Assembly: GCA_027943335.1 (NCBI GenBank)
Contig: BSBK01008417.1
Coordinates: 241,685 to 305,684, forward strand
Direction of reading: 5' to 3'
From: Chamaecyparis obtusa
Lineage: Eukaryota > Streptophyta > Pinopsida > Cupressales > Cupressaceae
Length of the DNA: 64,000 nt
This document shows positions 12,534 through 25,281 of this stretch, piece after piece; the stretch's first letter is position 1, and the number at the start of each line of letters is the position of its first letter. The position numbers were made by a program, and so were the translations under genes. The notes under the pieces were generated by a model. The model was not told the DNA's origin and made no database searches. It saw only the letters and a program-made list of their open reading frames with translations.

Positions 12534-12675
12534 TATTATTGGTTGACCATAGTCTATGAGTTTAGGATGGATGAGGGGATGTTCAAAGATGTTAATGCAG
12601 ATTTGATGGAGGAAAGAATTTCCTAGGAGGGTATCATTATCGAAGATGTCATTGTAGGATTTATTTTCTTCCTCT

Positions 12676-13460
12676 TCAGGGATGTCTTTGATTTTCTACA
12701 AGGTCATCCTGGATATTCAAGAGAGTGATGTTGGGTGGATTAGCGCCCCTAGTTGTGGTATTGGGTTCTTGCATGCTCAGGAGAGAGGTATTAAAGGAAA
12801 AGCCTTGATGTTTGGGATTTTTTGAGGCCTCTATTGGATCTTTTCTGCCACCTTCTTTTGGTCCTAGACCACCACCTTGATAATTCCATATCTCTATAGC
12901 ATATTTGTGTGATGAGGGATATTTTTCCTTGAAGTAACCATGGAGTTCAGTGTCAAGAGGTGGGTGATCTTTGTATAGCCACCTATTGATATCAGGGTGC
13001 ATCTCTAGACTATTTCTGATTCCATGGGAAACAAAAGTTAATGGCCCCAACTACTTGATTTTAGGATTGGATGGAGTAGGCTAGCTTTGGTGGCTTGGGT
13101 GCCCTTGTGTATGCAGATCAAGAGGCAGGGCCCCAACTACAAATGCATTGTTTAGGATGCATTCATCATAGCCTTGGTTGTTGATCTTGATAGAAGAGAC
13201 GTTGGAGGCTAAGATTTTTTTTAGATCGCTATGGGATCAAGATGAGATGGCAACATAAGTGCCAATTTTGATTCCAGGACAATGGGTGTAATAGGGAAAT
13301 GAAGCTTCTAACACATGACAATATGTGAAGGGTTAGGGATCAGCATGGATGGTGATCTCAATGCCTTGATGCATAAATTTGAGGCACTAGTGATAAGTAG
13401 ATGGTACAGCTTTGATGGAATGAATCCATGGTCATCTGAGGAGAATGTTATATGGTAGGT
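12676..13460 (-). pseudogene. protease C-terminus and protease-RT spacer (G2)
   Basis: From the insertion joint at 13460 the frame reads PYNILL, R, stop, PWIH. This is the conserved LGRPWIH block of gypsy retropepsins with Gly changed to Arg and CGA changed to TGA. It continues with PSTYHQCLKF-like residues and then the spacer (12676-13050). The spacer contains TELHGYFKEKYPSSHKYAIEIW and is not a known domain. A frameshift between 12676 and 12533 separates it from RT. Confidence 0.8.
13457..13460 (+). repeat. 4-bp target-site duplication, left copy (AGGT)
   Basis: AGGT immediately precedes the inverted repeat at 13461. The same four bases follow the other end at 25786-25789. Removing one copy and the insert restores the gypsy reading frame. 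Confidence 0.85.
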
Positions 13461-13489
13461 GGGTATGTGCAAGATCATGGTATACCAAA
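13461..13489 (+). repeat. left terminal inverted repeat
   Basis: It starts GGGTATGTGCAAGATCATGG and ends CCAAA. It matches the reverse complement of 25757-25785 at 26 of 29 positions and the 36274-37273 termini almost as well. Confidence 0.85.
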
Positions 13490-14290
13490 CTATGGCCTTA
13501 AGTGGCAATGAAAAATTAGAAAATCAAGGTTAGTCAACTTGACATAAAAGGTTGAACATCTTATGAACCTTATCCGAAAAAGTTGTAAGAGTAGAAACTA
13601 TAGGAAATTGAATGTAGTTTCTAAACTACTAGCCCTTGTATGAAATTTTTTTTGTCTAAATGTTCAAAATTTTAGATTTCAATGCAGTACTCCAAAAATT
13701 TTAGGGAAAAGATAAAAAGTACATGTATCTCTAACCACCTTAATCACAATCAAATGATGATATATTTTCCCAAGATTCTAGATATAAGTAGTAGACTCAT
13801 GTCCAGATGTGACGCATATTTTTTTGTAATTTTTGGTCAAATAAATAATTAATTATAATTTTTTTCTATAAATTTTTTCAGAATAAAAAAACTCTCGTGT
13901 CTGACCACCTTAACTAATTAAAAATTTTACCAAATTCAAAACTTTTTTTTTCTTATAGTAGCCGAAGCATAGAATGTGATGCATGTTTCGGATTTCAAAA
14001 AGGTTAAACAGTTTGAAAGTTATAATTATTTTTCAATCAGTATGTCAATTACGACTTTAAAGATAACTCAATTGAAAAAAAGTAATAATTACTTACTAAA
14101 CTCAAAATTTGACAACAATTATATTGATGGAAAGATGATAATGTCTTTAAGAAACCCTTTTTGTTTCATCAATTTCGGGTGAAAAAATAGTCGTCAGCTA
14201 CATGGTCAAAGTCTCGGTATCAAGAACTATCTCTTGAAACATGCCTAAAGGGTTGACCACCCATGTTTGTTAATGCCCAAGGAAATACCA
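13490..14290. other. subterminal region shared with the 1-kb TIR element
   Basis: Up to about 14060 this aligns base by base, with many substitutions, to the reverse complement of 36690-37240. Shared landmarks include CTTAAGTGGCAATGAAAA-like sequence, a block matching TAGATATAAGTAGTAGACTC at 13783-13799, and TCGGATTTCAAAAAGGTTA. The short ORF at 13976-14182 is not supported by any motif. No coding function is seen. Confidence 0.7.
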
Positions 14291-14906
14291 AGCCTAATCA
14301 GATATCCCAAAATTTTGGATATTCGATATTATCAGATATCTGATATTTCCCGCCTAGTTCAAAATTTCATTTGGACTACTTTTTCCAATTTCAAGTTACA
14401 TATTGAATTCTTAGTTGTCAGATTCATGTCATAGGGGTTGAATCAGGGTCTGGGTTCAGTCTAGGTCTTGATTCACTCTAGACATATTAAGTGCTTTATG
14501 CCTTCATAGGCCGCGGGCCCTTGGGGATTTGCATTGACATATTAAGTGCTTTATGCCTTCATCTAACCCTAAATTGACAGGAGGATATATACAAATATAA
14601 CATTTAAGTATAAGTTTCATTTCTTATATTTGTATAAATACCAGTTAAATACATTCTAGGATGTTTGAGATAGGTTTCAGCTTCATAGGAGTTAAGATGC
14701 AAATTCTAGATTTTGGGGGTTTAGCCAAATTTTAGGATTCAACAAGCCTTCAACAGGGTTACCTCCCATAATCCATCATGGCTTTCTAATGTCAAACTAA
14801 AGCTAGAAAAAGGATTATCAAAGGGTTTTAACTCATTTTATCACAAATCACTTAGTTTCAACCCCATCTCTATGACAGACTTAGCTTATCTCTCGCCCAA
14901 ATCCCA
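14291..14906. other. non-coding interior with a short duplication
   Basis: It begins with GATATC-rich palindromic sequence (14300-14350). The 27-base string starting GACATATTAAGTGCTTTATG occurs twice, at 14477 and 14537. No coding sequence is recognised. Confidence 0.5.
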
Positions 14907-14955
14907 GGGTATGTCCTAGATCATGAGGGGCCAAACTATGCCCTTAAGTGGAAAT
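14907..14955 (+). repeat. internal copy of the left element end
   Basis: The sequence starts GGGTATGTCCTAGATCATGA and continues through CCAAACTATGCCCTTAAGTGG. It matches the left terminus at 13461-13510 in the same orientation, including bases beyond the inverted repeat. It lies 1,446 bases inside the element. Confidence 0.75.
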
Positions 14956-15371
14956 TGTAAATGTTACATTATATATAATATATTATATATTATTTTATAT
15001 GCATAATATATATTAATATGTATTTTACAACTATGTATGAAAGGTTGGAAGATTGCAGAAAAATCATGGATGGCCATTAAAAGAAGCAAACGAAATCAAT
15101 CAGCCATTTAAAAAATTCATGGGCGGCCATTGAAATAAGCAATTTTAATGGAGGGAAGAGCATAAAACTTCCACTAATTTGTAATGGCCTGAAGCAAATG
15201 GAGTAGCTCTACTTCTAGATATATTTCAGGTTACCCATCTATACAATCTGGTGAAGAAGGGTGTGCATTTTCTAAATCCTTCTACTCCAATTGTTACCAA
15301 TTTGTGCCTCCTAAATACTATAAAGATTTCCATACATGTCTTTTATACAAACTTCATAGGGTTAAGAAAGA
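14956..15371. other. AT-rich non-coding stretch before the satellite
   Basis: It opens with an AT-only palindromic tract (14965-15030) and then ordinary AT-rich sequence. The small ORF at 15251-15436 runs into the satellite and has no recognisable motif. Confidence 0.5.
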
Positions 15372-18300
15372 AAATGAAATACTCAGGGCATTCAAATGTG
15401 TCAAAAGGGGTCATGGGGACTTCCAATGGGTCCTAGTAAACCTTATCACACATACTAGGACCCCTAGGAAGTCCCCATGACCCCTTTTGACACATTGGAA
15501 CCCTCAAATGTGTTCTAAGGGGTCGTACGACCCATTCAGACACACTTGAGTGTTCAAAGGTGTCAAAAGGGATCATGGAGATTTCCTAGGGGTCCTAGTA
15601 CTCCTTTTCAAGTGTTAGGACCCCTAGGAAGTCCCTATGACCCCTTTCAACACATTGGAACCCTCAAGTGTATTATAAGGGGTCGTACGACCCCTTTGGA
15701 CACACTTGAGCATTCAAATGTGTCAAAAGGTGTCATGTGGACCTCCTAGGGGTCCTAGTATGCCTTATCACATGTTGGGACCCCTAGGAAGTCCCCATGA
15801 CACCTTTCGACACATTGGAGCCCTTAAGTGTGTCCTAAGTGGTCCTAAGACCCCTTCAAACACACTTGAGGGTTCAAATGTGTCAAAAGGGGTCATGGAA
15901 ACTTCCTATAAGTCCTAGTACACCTTATCACATGTTAGAACCCCTAGGAAGTCCCCATCACCCCTTTTGACGCATTTGAACCCTCAAGTGTGTCCGAAGG
16001 GCTCGTAGGACCCCTTCAAACAAACTTGAGCATTCAAATCTAACAAAAGGGGTCATGGAGACTTCCTAGGAGTCCTAGTACACCTTATCATGCATTAGGA
16101 CCCCTAGGAAATCTCCATGACCCCTTTTGACACATTGGAACCCTCAAGTGTGTCCTAAGGGGTCCTACAACCCCTTCAGACACACTTGAGGGTTCAAATG
16201 TGTCAAAATGGGTCATGGGAACTTCCTAGCAGTCCTAGTACACCTTATCACATGTTAGGACCCTTAGGAAGTCCCCATGACCCCTATTGACACATTGGAA
16301 TGCTTAAGTGTGTCCTAAGGGGTCCGACGACCACTTCAGACACACTTGAGCATTCAAATGTTTAAAAAGGTGTCATGGGGACTTTCTAGGGGTCCTACTA
16401 CACCTTATCACATGTTAGGACCCCTAGAAAGTCCCCATGATCCCTATAAACACATTGGAATGCTCAAGTGTGTCCTAAGGGGTCCTACAACCCCTTCGGA
16501 TAGACTTAAGCATTCAAATATTTCAAAAGGGGTTATGGGGACTTCCTAGGGGTCCTAGTATGTCTTATGACATGTTAGGACCCGTAGGAAGTCCCCATGA
16601 CCCCTATTAACACATTGGAATGCTCAAGTGTGTCCTAAGGGGTCCTACGACCCCTTCAAACACACTTGATCATTTAAATGTTTCAACAGGGGTCATGGGG
16701 ACTTCCTAGGGTTCCTAGTATGCCTTATCACATGTGAGGACCCCTAGGAAGTCCCCATGACCACTTTTGACACATTGGAATCCTCAATTGTGTCCTAAGG
16801 GGTCTTGTGACCCCTTTAGACACACTTGAGCATTCAAATGTGTCAAAAAAGGTCATGGGGACTTCCTAGGGGTCCTAGTATGCCTCATAAGGTGTACTAG
16901 GACCACTAGGAAGTCTCCATGACCCCTTTTGACACAATTGAACTCTCAAGTGTGTATGAAGGGGTTATAGGACCTCTTTGAACACACTTGAGCATTAAAA
17001 TATGTCAAAAGGGGTTATGGAAGACCCCTTCAAACACACTTGAGGGTTCAAATATGTCAAAAGGGGTCATGGGGACTTTTGAGGGGTCCTACTATGCCTT
17101 ATCACATGTTAGAACCCCTAGGAAGTCCCCATGACCCCTTTTGACATAACTGAATGCTCAAGTGTATCCAAAGGGGTCCTTGGACCCCTTCAGATACACT
17201 TGAGCATTCAAATGTGTCAAAAGGGGTCATGGGGACTTCCTAGGGGTCCTAGTATGCCTTATCATGTGTGAGGACCCCTAGGAAGTCCCCATGACTGCTT
17301 TTGACACATTTGAACCCTTAAGTGTGTCCTAAGGGGCATAGGACCCCTTAAGACACACTTGAGGGTTCAAATGTGTCAAAAGGGGTCATGGGGACTTCCT
17401 AGGGGTCCTAGTACACCTTATCAAGTGTTAGGACCCCTAGGAAGATCCCATGACCCCTTTTGACACATTGGAACCCTTAAGTGTGTCCTACGGGGTCATA
17501 CAACCCTTTCAGAAACACTTCAGCTATCCAATGTGTTAAAAGGGGTCATGGGGACTTCTTAGGGGTTGTAATATTTCTTATCATGTGTTAGGACCCCTAG
17601 TAAGTCCCCATGATGCCTTTGGACACATTTGAACCCTCAAGTGTGTCCGAAGGGGTTGTACTCCTTTGGACACACTTGAGGGTTCAAATGTGTCAAAAGG
17701 GGTCATGGGGACTTCCTAGGGGTCCTAGTACACCTTATCATGCATTAGGACCCCTAAGAAATTTCCATGACCCCTATTGACACAATGGAATGCTTGAGTG
17801 TGTCTGAATGGGTCTTATGACCCCTTTGGACACACTCGAGCATTCCATTGTGTCAAAAGGGGTCATGGGGACTTCCTAGAGGTCCTAGTACACCTTATCA
17901 TCTGTAAGGAACCCTAGAAAGTCCCCATGACCCCTTTTGACATATTTGAACCCTCAAGTGTGTCTTAAGGGGTCCTACGACCCCTTCGAACACACTTGAG
18001 CATTCAAATGTGTCAAAATAGGTCATGGGAACTTCCTAGGGTTCCTAGTACACCCTATCATGCATTAGGACCCCTAGGAAGTTCCCATGACCCCTTTTGA
18101 CACATTGGAACCCTCAAGTGTTTCCTAAGGGGTTATAGGACCCCTTCAGATAAACTTAAGCTATCAAATGTGTCAAAAGGGGTCATGGGTACTTCCTAGG
18201 GGTCCTAGTATGCCTTATCACATGTTAAGACCTGTAGGAAGTCACCGTGACCCCTTTTGACATATTAGAACCCTGAAGTATGTCTGAAGGGGTCATGTCA

Positions 18301-21300
18301 AAAGGGGTCATGGTGAATTCCTATGGGTTGTAGTATGCTTTATCATGCATTACAACCCCTAAGAAGTCCCCATGACCCCTTTTGATACATTGGAATGCTC
18401 GAGTGTGTCTAAAGGGGTCGTAGGACCCCTTTGGACACACTTGAGCATTTCAATGTGTCAAAAGGGGTCATGGGGACTTCCTAGAGGTCCTAGTACACCT
18501 TATAACATGTTAGGACCCCTAGGACTTCCCCATGACACTTTTTGACATGTTTGAACCCTCAACTATGCATGAATCGGTCATAGAACCCCTTTGGACACAC
18601 TTGAGCATTCAAGTGTGTCAAAAGATGTCGTGGGGACCCTCTAGGGGTCCTAGTATGCCTTATCATGTGTTAGGACCCCTAGGAAGTCCCCATGACCCCT
18701 TTTGACACATTGGAATACTCAGGTGTGTCCTAAGGGGTCCTACGACCCCTTCGGACACACTTGACCATTCAAATGTGTCAAAAGGGTCCATGGGGACTTC
18801 CTAGGGGTCCTAGTATGCCTTATCACATGTTAGGACCCATAGGAGGTCCCGATGACCCCTTTTGACACATTTGAACCCTCAAGTGTGTCCTAAGGGGCCT
18901 ACGACCCCTTCAGACACACTTGAGCATTCAAATGTTTAAAAAGAGGTCATGGGGGACTCCCTAGGGGTCCTAGTATGTCTAGTGACATGTTAGGACCCCT
19001 AGGAAGTCCCCATGACCCCTTTTGACACATTTTAAACCCTCAAGTGTGTCTGAAGGGATCATATGACCCCTTAGGACACACTTGAGTGTTCAAGTATGTC
19101 AAAAGGGGTCATGGGGACTTCCTAGGGGTCCTACTATGCCTTATCACATGTTAGGACCCCTAGGAAGTCCCCATGACCCCTTTTGACACATTGGAATGCT
19201 CGAGTGTCACCAAAGGGGTCGTAGGACCCCTTCGGAGACACTCAAGTATTCCAATGTGTTAAAAGGGGTCATGGGGACTTCTTAGGGGTCCTAATATGCA
19301 TTATCACCCATTAGGACCTCTAGGAAATCCCCATGACCCCTTTTGATGTATTAGAATGCTCGAGTGTGTCTGAAGGGGTCCTACGACCCCTTCGGACACA
19401 CTTGACCTATCTAATGTATCAAAAGGTGTCATGGGGACTTCCTAGAGGTCCTAGTATGTCTTATCACATGTTAGGACTCCTAGAAACTCCTCATGACCCC
19501 TTTTGACAAATTGGAATGCTCGAGTGTGTCCAAAGGGGTCCTACGACCCCTTCAAACACACTCAAGCTATCCAATGTATCAAAAGGGGTCATGGGGGACT
19601 TCCTAGAGGTCCTAGTACACCTTATCATGTGTTAGGACCCCTAGGAAGTCTCCATGACCCCTTTTGACACATTTGAACCCTCAAGTGCATGCTATGGGGT
19701 CGTACAATTTCTTCGGACACATTTGAGCATTCAAATGTGTCAAACAAGATCATGCATACTTCCTAGGGGGTCCTAGTATGCCATATCATACGTTAGGACC
19801 CCTAGGAAGTTCCCAAGACCCCTTTTGACACATTGGAACCATCAAGTGTGTTCTAAAGGGTCGTAGGACCCCTTGGAACACACTTTAGCTATCCAATGTG
19901 TCAAAATGGGGTCATGGGGACTTCCTAGGGTTCCTAGTATGTCTTATCATGTCTTATGACCCCCTAGGAAGTTCTCATGACTCCTTTCAACACATTTGAA
20001 CCCTCAAGTGTGTCCGAAGGGGTTATACGACCCCTTAAGAGACACTTGATGGTTCAAATATGTCAAAAGGGGTCATGGGGACTTCCTAGGTGTCTTAGTA
20101 TGCCTTATCACACGTTAGGACCCTTAAGAAGTCCCCGTGACCCCTTTTGACACATTGGAATGCTCGAGTGTGTCCGAAGGGGTTTGAGGAATTCTTCGAA
20201 CACACTTGAGCTATCTAATGTATCAAAGAGGTCATGGGGACTTCCTAGAGGTCCTAGTATATCATGTGTTAGGACCCCTAGGAAATCCCCATGACCCCTT
20301 TTGACACATTTTCACCCTCAAGTGTGTCTAAAGGGTTCATAGGATGCCTTTGGACACACTTGAGCATTGAAGAGTTTCAAAAGGAGTCATGGGGACCTTC
20401 TAAGGGTCCTAGTATGCCTTATCATGCATTAGGACCCCTAGGAAGTTCCCATGACACCTTTTAACATATTGGAATGTTCATGTGTGTCCTAAGGGATCCT
20501 ATGACCCCTTCAGACACACTTGAGCATTCAAATATTTCAAAAAGGGTCATGGGGACTTCCTATGGGCCCTAGTATGCCTTATCATGTGTTAGGACCCATA
20601 GGAAGTCTCCATGACCCTTTTTGACACATTTGAACCCTTAATTGTGTCCTAAGGGGTCCTATGACTGCTTCAGACACACTTGAGCATTCAAAATTGTCAA
20701 AAGAGGTCATGGGGACTTCCTAGGGGTCTTAGTGCACCTTATCACATGTTAGGACACCTAAGAAGTCCCCATGACCCCTTTTGACACATTGGAACTCTCA
20801 ACTATGTCCTAAGGGTCGTAGGACCCCTTTAAACACACTTGAGCTATCCAATTTGTCAAAAGGGTTTATGGGGACTTCCTAGGGGTCCTATTTCACCTTA
20901 TCACATGTTAGGACCCTTAGGAAGTCCCCATGACCCTTTTTGACACATTAGAAACCTAAGGTGTTACCTAAGGGTCCTACGACCCCTTTAGACACCACTT
21001 GAGCATTCAAATGTTTCAAAAGGGGTCATGGAGACTTCCTAGGGGTCCTAGTACACTTTATCCCATGTTAGGACCGCTAGGAAGTCCCCATGTACCCCTT
21101 TTGACACATTCTAACTATCAAGTGTGTGCTAAGGGGTCGTAGGACATGTTAGGACACACCTGAGGGTTACAATGTGTCAAAAGGGGTCATGGAGACTTCT
21201 TAGGGGTCCTAATATGCCTTATCATGCATTAGGACCCCTAGGGAAGTCCTCATGAACCCTTTTGACACATTAGAACCCTCAAGTGTGTCCTAAGGGGTGC

Positions 21301-22483
21301 TAACACCCCTTATGACACACATGAGGGTTCAAATGTGTCAAAAGGAGTCATGGGGAATTCCTAGGGTTCCTAGTAAGTCTTATCACACGTTAAGACTGCT
21401 AGGAAGTCCCCATGACCCCTTTGATACATTGGAATGCCCGAGTGTGTTCTAAAGGGGTCCTACAACCCCTTCAAACACACTTGAGCTATCCAATGTGTCA
21501 AAAGGGGTCATGGAGACTTCCTAAGGGGTCCTAGTATGCCTTATCAGGCCATTAGGACTCCTAGGAAGTCCCCATGACCCCTTTTGACATATTTGAACCC
21601 TCAAGCATGTCTGAAGGGGTCATACGACCCCTTCAAACACACTTGAGGGTTAAAATATGTCAAAAAAGGATCATGAAGACTTTCTAGGGGTTCTAGTATG
21701 CCCTTATCACGCCGTTAGAATCCCCTAGGAAGTCCCCATGACCCTTTTTGACACATTGAATTCTTGAGTGTGTCTGAAGGGGTCCTATGACTCCTTCAAA
21801 CACACGTGAACTTTCAAATGTATCAAAATGGGTCATGGGGACTTCTTAGAGGTCATAAAATGCCTTATCATGTGTTTCAACCCTAGAAAGTGTTGATGAT
21901 CCCTTTTGGACACATTAGAACCCTCAAGTGTGGTCCTAAGTTGTCCTACAACCCCTTTGGACACACCTTGAGGTTTCAAATATGTCAAAAAGGGTCATGG
22001 GAATTTTGTAAGGGTCCTAGTACACCTTAATCACATGTTAGGACCCCTAAGAAGTCCCCATGAACCCCTTTTGACATATTGTAATTCTTGAGTGTATTCG
22101 AAGGGGTTCTATGACTCCTTCAGACTCATGTGAGCTTTCCAATGTATCAAAAGGGGTTATGGTGACTTCCTAGAGGTCCTCGTATGCCTTATCATGTGTT
22201 AGGACCCCTAAGAAGTCCTCGATGATCTCTTTTGACACATTAGAACCCTCAAGTGTGTCCTAAAGGGTTCCTATGACCCCTCTAGACACACTTGAGGGTT
22301 CAAATGTGTCAAAAGGGGTCATGGGGACTTCCTAGGGGTCCTAGTATGCCTTATTACAACCCCTTCAGACACACTTGAGCTATCCAATGTGTCAAAAGAG
22401 GTCATGCAAACTTCCTAGGGGTCCTAATGCATGATGAGGTGTACTAGAACCCATAGGCAGTGTCAGTAACCCCTTTTGACATA
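15372..22483. repeat. satellite of about 160-bp double-palindrome units
   Basis: About 44 tandem units with a spacing close to 160 bp fill this 7.1-kb block. Each unit holds two dyads. The large one has arms of about 35-40 bp around an 18-base loop; at 19099-19133 and 19152-19186 the 35-base arms are perfect complements. The small one has arms of about 22 bp with almost no loop, for example 18878-18924 (CTCAAGTGTG...CACACTTGAG). Almost the whole unit is therefore self-complementary and reads nearly the same on both strands. Units diverge by scattered substitutions and small indels. No coding sequence is supported; several 60-70-codon ORFs here are shadows of the repeat. Confidence 0.93.
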
Positions 22484-22506
22484 AAATTTAAATATTATCA
22501 TCTATA

Positions 22507-22592
22507 AAGTGTATATATATATATATGTATATGCTATATGTATATGTATATGTATATGTATATGGATATATATGTGTATATATATATGTATA

Positions 22593-22631
<39 letters not shown>

Positions 22632-22807
22632 TATATATATATGTGTATATATATATATATAGATATATATATAATATATATATACATACATATATGTATA
22701 TATATATATACATACATATATGTATATGTATATACATACATATATGTATATGTATATACATACATATATGTATATGTATATACATACATATATGTATATG
22801 TAAATAG

Positions 22808-22847
<40 letters not shown>

Positions 22848-22851
22848 TGTG

Positions 22852-22886
<35 letters not shown>

Positions 22887-22941
22887 ATGTATATGTATAT
22901 ATATATACACAAATATATATATATATGTATATATATATATG

Positions 22942-22974
<33 letters not shown>

Positions 22975-23076
22975 GCATCTATATATATATATATATAAGA
23001 TATTATTATATAAAATATATGTTAATATATAATTTATATATATAATACATATTAAAAATATATAATATATATATAT
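22507..23076. repeat. AT/GT microsatellite
   Basis: It is an almost pure alternating TA tract with TATG, TACA and (GT)n interruptions, including a 4-fold repeat of about 34 bp around CATACATATATGTATATGTA (22680-22800). The long ORFs on both strands are artefacts of low complexity. It separates the two satellite arrays. Confidence 0.95.
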
Positions 23077-23127
23077 AGAGAGAGAGAGAGAGGGAGAGAG
23101 AGAGAGGGAGAGAGAGAGAGAGAGAGG
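23077..23127 (+). repeat. (GA)n tract at left edge of second array
   Basis: About 50 bases of GAGAGA with a few GGG interruptions directly precede the second array. A shorter (GA)n at 24389-24407 closes it. Confidence 0.9.
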
Positions 23128-24388
23128 TCGTAAGGTGTTTAAATAGGTCCTAGGACCTATTAATGGGTCCTATGACCTCTTATGACACTTTATGACCCAT
23201 TAGGAAGCCTAAGAGTACATCTTAGGGGTTGTAAGGTGTGCTAGGACCAATTAATGGCTCCTACGACCCCATTATGACACCCTTACAACCCATTGGAAAG
23301 CCTAAGAGTACAACTTAGGGGGTTGTAAGGTCTCTTAAGGGATCCTACGACCCCTTATGACACCTTATGACCTTTTAGAAAGCCTAAGAGTACATCTTAG
23401 GGGTTGTAATATTTCTTAAGGGGTCTTTTGACCCATTAATGGTCCTACAACCCCTTATTACACCTTATGAGCCATCATAAAGCCTAAGTGTACATCATAG
23501 GGACATAAGGTGTCTTAAGGGGTCCTAGCATCCATTAATGGCTCTTACAAACCCTTATGATACCTTATGACCCTTTAGGAAGCCTAAGAGTATATTTTAG
23601 GGGTTGTAAGGGGTCTTATGGTGTCCTAAGACACAGTAATGTGGCCTATGACCACTTGAGAACCATTAATGTGTAGTAGGAACCCTAAGATGTATTCTTA
23701 GGGTTCCTAAGGGGTCCTAAGGTTTCTTAATGAGTCCTACAACCCCTTATGACACTTTACGACCTAATAGAAATCCTAAGAGTGCATATTAGGGGTCATA
23801 AGGTGTCTTAATAGGTCCCTAGGATCCATTAATGGCTCCTAAGACATAGTAATATATTCTATGACCCTTGAGACCCATTAATTGTATACTAGGAACCCTA
23901 AGATGTATTCTTAGGGTTCCTAAGGGGCTGTAAAGTGTCTTAAGGTGTCTTAAGACCCATTAATGTGTCCTATGACTACTTATGACACCTTATGACCCAT
24001 TAGGAAGCCTAAGAGTACATCTTAGGGGTCGTAAGGTGTCTTAAGGGGTCGTATGACCCATTAATGACTCCTAAAACTCCTTATGAACCCTTACAACCCC
24101 TTAGGAAGCCTAAGAGTACATCTTAGGGGGCTTAAGGTGTCTTAAGGGGTCAAAGGACCATTAATGTGTCCTACGACTCTTGATGACACCTTCCAACCCA
24201 TTAGGAATCCTAAGAGTACATCTTAGGGGTTGTAAGGTGTCTTAAGGGGTCGTAGGACCCATTAATGGGTCCTACAACCCTTTATGACACATTACGACCC
24301 ATTAAGAAGCTTAAGAGTACATCTTAGTGGTCTTGAGGTGTCTTAAGGATTCCTATCCTACAAACCATTATGACACCTTACAACCCTA
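23128..24388. repeat. second tandem array, about 100-bp units
   Basis: About 12 degenerate units spaced roughly 100 bp apart are marked by CCTAAGAGTACATCTTAGG (for example near 23198, 23382, 24008, 24109), itself an imperfect palindrome. Units also contain GGGTCCTANNACCC-type dyads and CATTAATGGGTCCTA. These dyads are shared with the 160-bp satellite. No coding sequence is seen. Confidence 0.85.
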
Positions 24389-24904
24389 GAGAGAGAGAGA
24401 GAGAGAACCAAGGACAATCCATCAAGATACCAATTACATCAAAGAAGATTAACTATGAAGTTCTAAAACCTATAATGGTTTTCTAAATAGCATGTGATTG
24501 TAATAGTCATAAAGGACTAATATGCATCATAAGTGGACCAAAAGTGTCAAAGAGTGTCAAGGATTGTTTAGGGGTTACCAAGAGGTTATAAGTGTTTAGA
24601 ATAGGTATCCAAGATGTTGGAATTCAATAGGAAGTTTATATCTTATAAGTTTTAATTAGTTTTGAGTTGTTTTCATAGTTGAAAGATTCAGATTTTCAAA
24701 CATAATTGTTACATTGTCTTTTAGTGGGAAACACATGCATAGGAGTCTTTTGGTATTCCTCTTCGAATGTAACTTCCAAGAAATGGTTGGAGTGGAAGAG
24801 GAATCAAGTCATTAAATGATAGTAGAGTCTATTTTTTGTGGAGAGGATGCTGAAATGTACGAATTATTCTCTGAGATGTAAATAAAGTTTAGATTTTCTG
24901 CAAG
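24389..24904. other. (GA)n and non-coding spacer
   Basis: A short (GA)n tract (24389-24407) is followed by about 500 bases in which I see no gene or repeat. Confidence 0.6.
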
Positions 24905-25281
24905 TCCAGTCTTGGTTTTTTATCACAAACAATTATGTGTTGTTGCATGGATCATATCTCCCAACTCAACCATTGGATCTTTCTCATCTTAGATTATGTT
25001 TTATAGAACCTAATTATGCCCATCCTCACTGGAGGGATTTTTCATATATTATTTTATTCAAAAGTTATTCATGACAAAGTACGGATCTATGCAGATTAGT
25101 CTTGGTTTTTTATCACAGAAAATTGGGTTCTGTTGCATGGATCATATCTCCCAACTCAACCATTGGATCTTTCTCATCTTGGATTATGTTTTAGAGAACC
25201 TAGTTATGCCCATCCTCACTAGAGGGATTTTTCATATATTGTTTTATTCAAACATTATTCATGACAGAGTACGGGTCTATG
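24905..25281 (+). repeat. tandem duplication, period about 190 bp
   Basis: Two adjacent copies start with AGTCTTGGTTTTTTATCACA at 24908 and 25098 and share GGATCATATCTCCCAACTCA and the following sequence through ATTCATGACA. Differences are few, so the duplication is fairly recent. The ORF at 25071-25334 lies across it and has no recognisable domain. Confidence 0.9.

Noticed and set aside
15546..16549. Short ORFs of 60-70 codons repeated along the satellite
   Set aside because: They recur because the DNA repeats; stops differ from unit to unit and no family is recognisable.
15372..22483. CRISPR-like array
   Set aside because: Units are contiguous 160-bp repeats with no unique spacers, and the context is a plant transposon.
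22488..23045. Long ORFs on both strands full of Tyr, Ile and Cys
   Set aside because: They are translations of a TA/GT microsatellite, with overlapping open frames on both strands and no protein-like composition.
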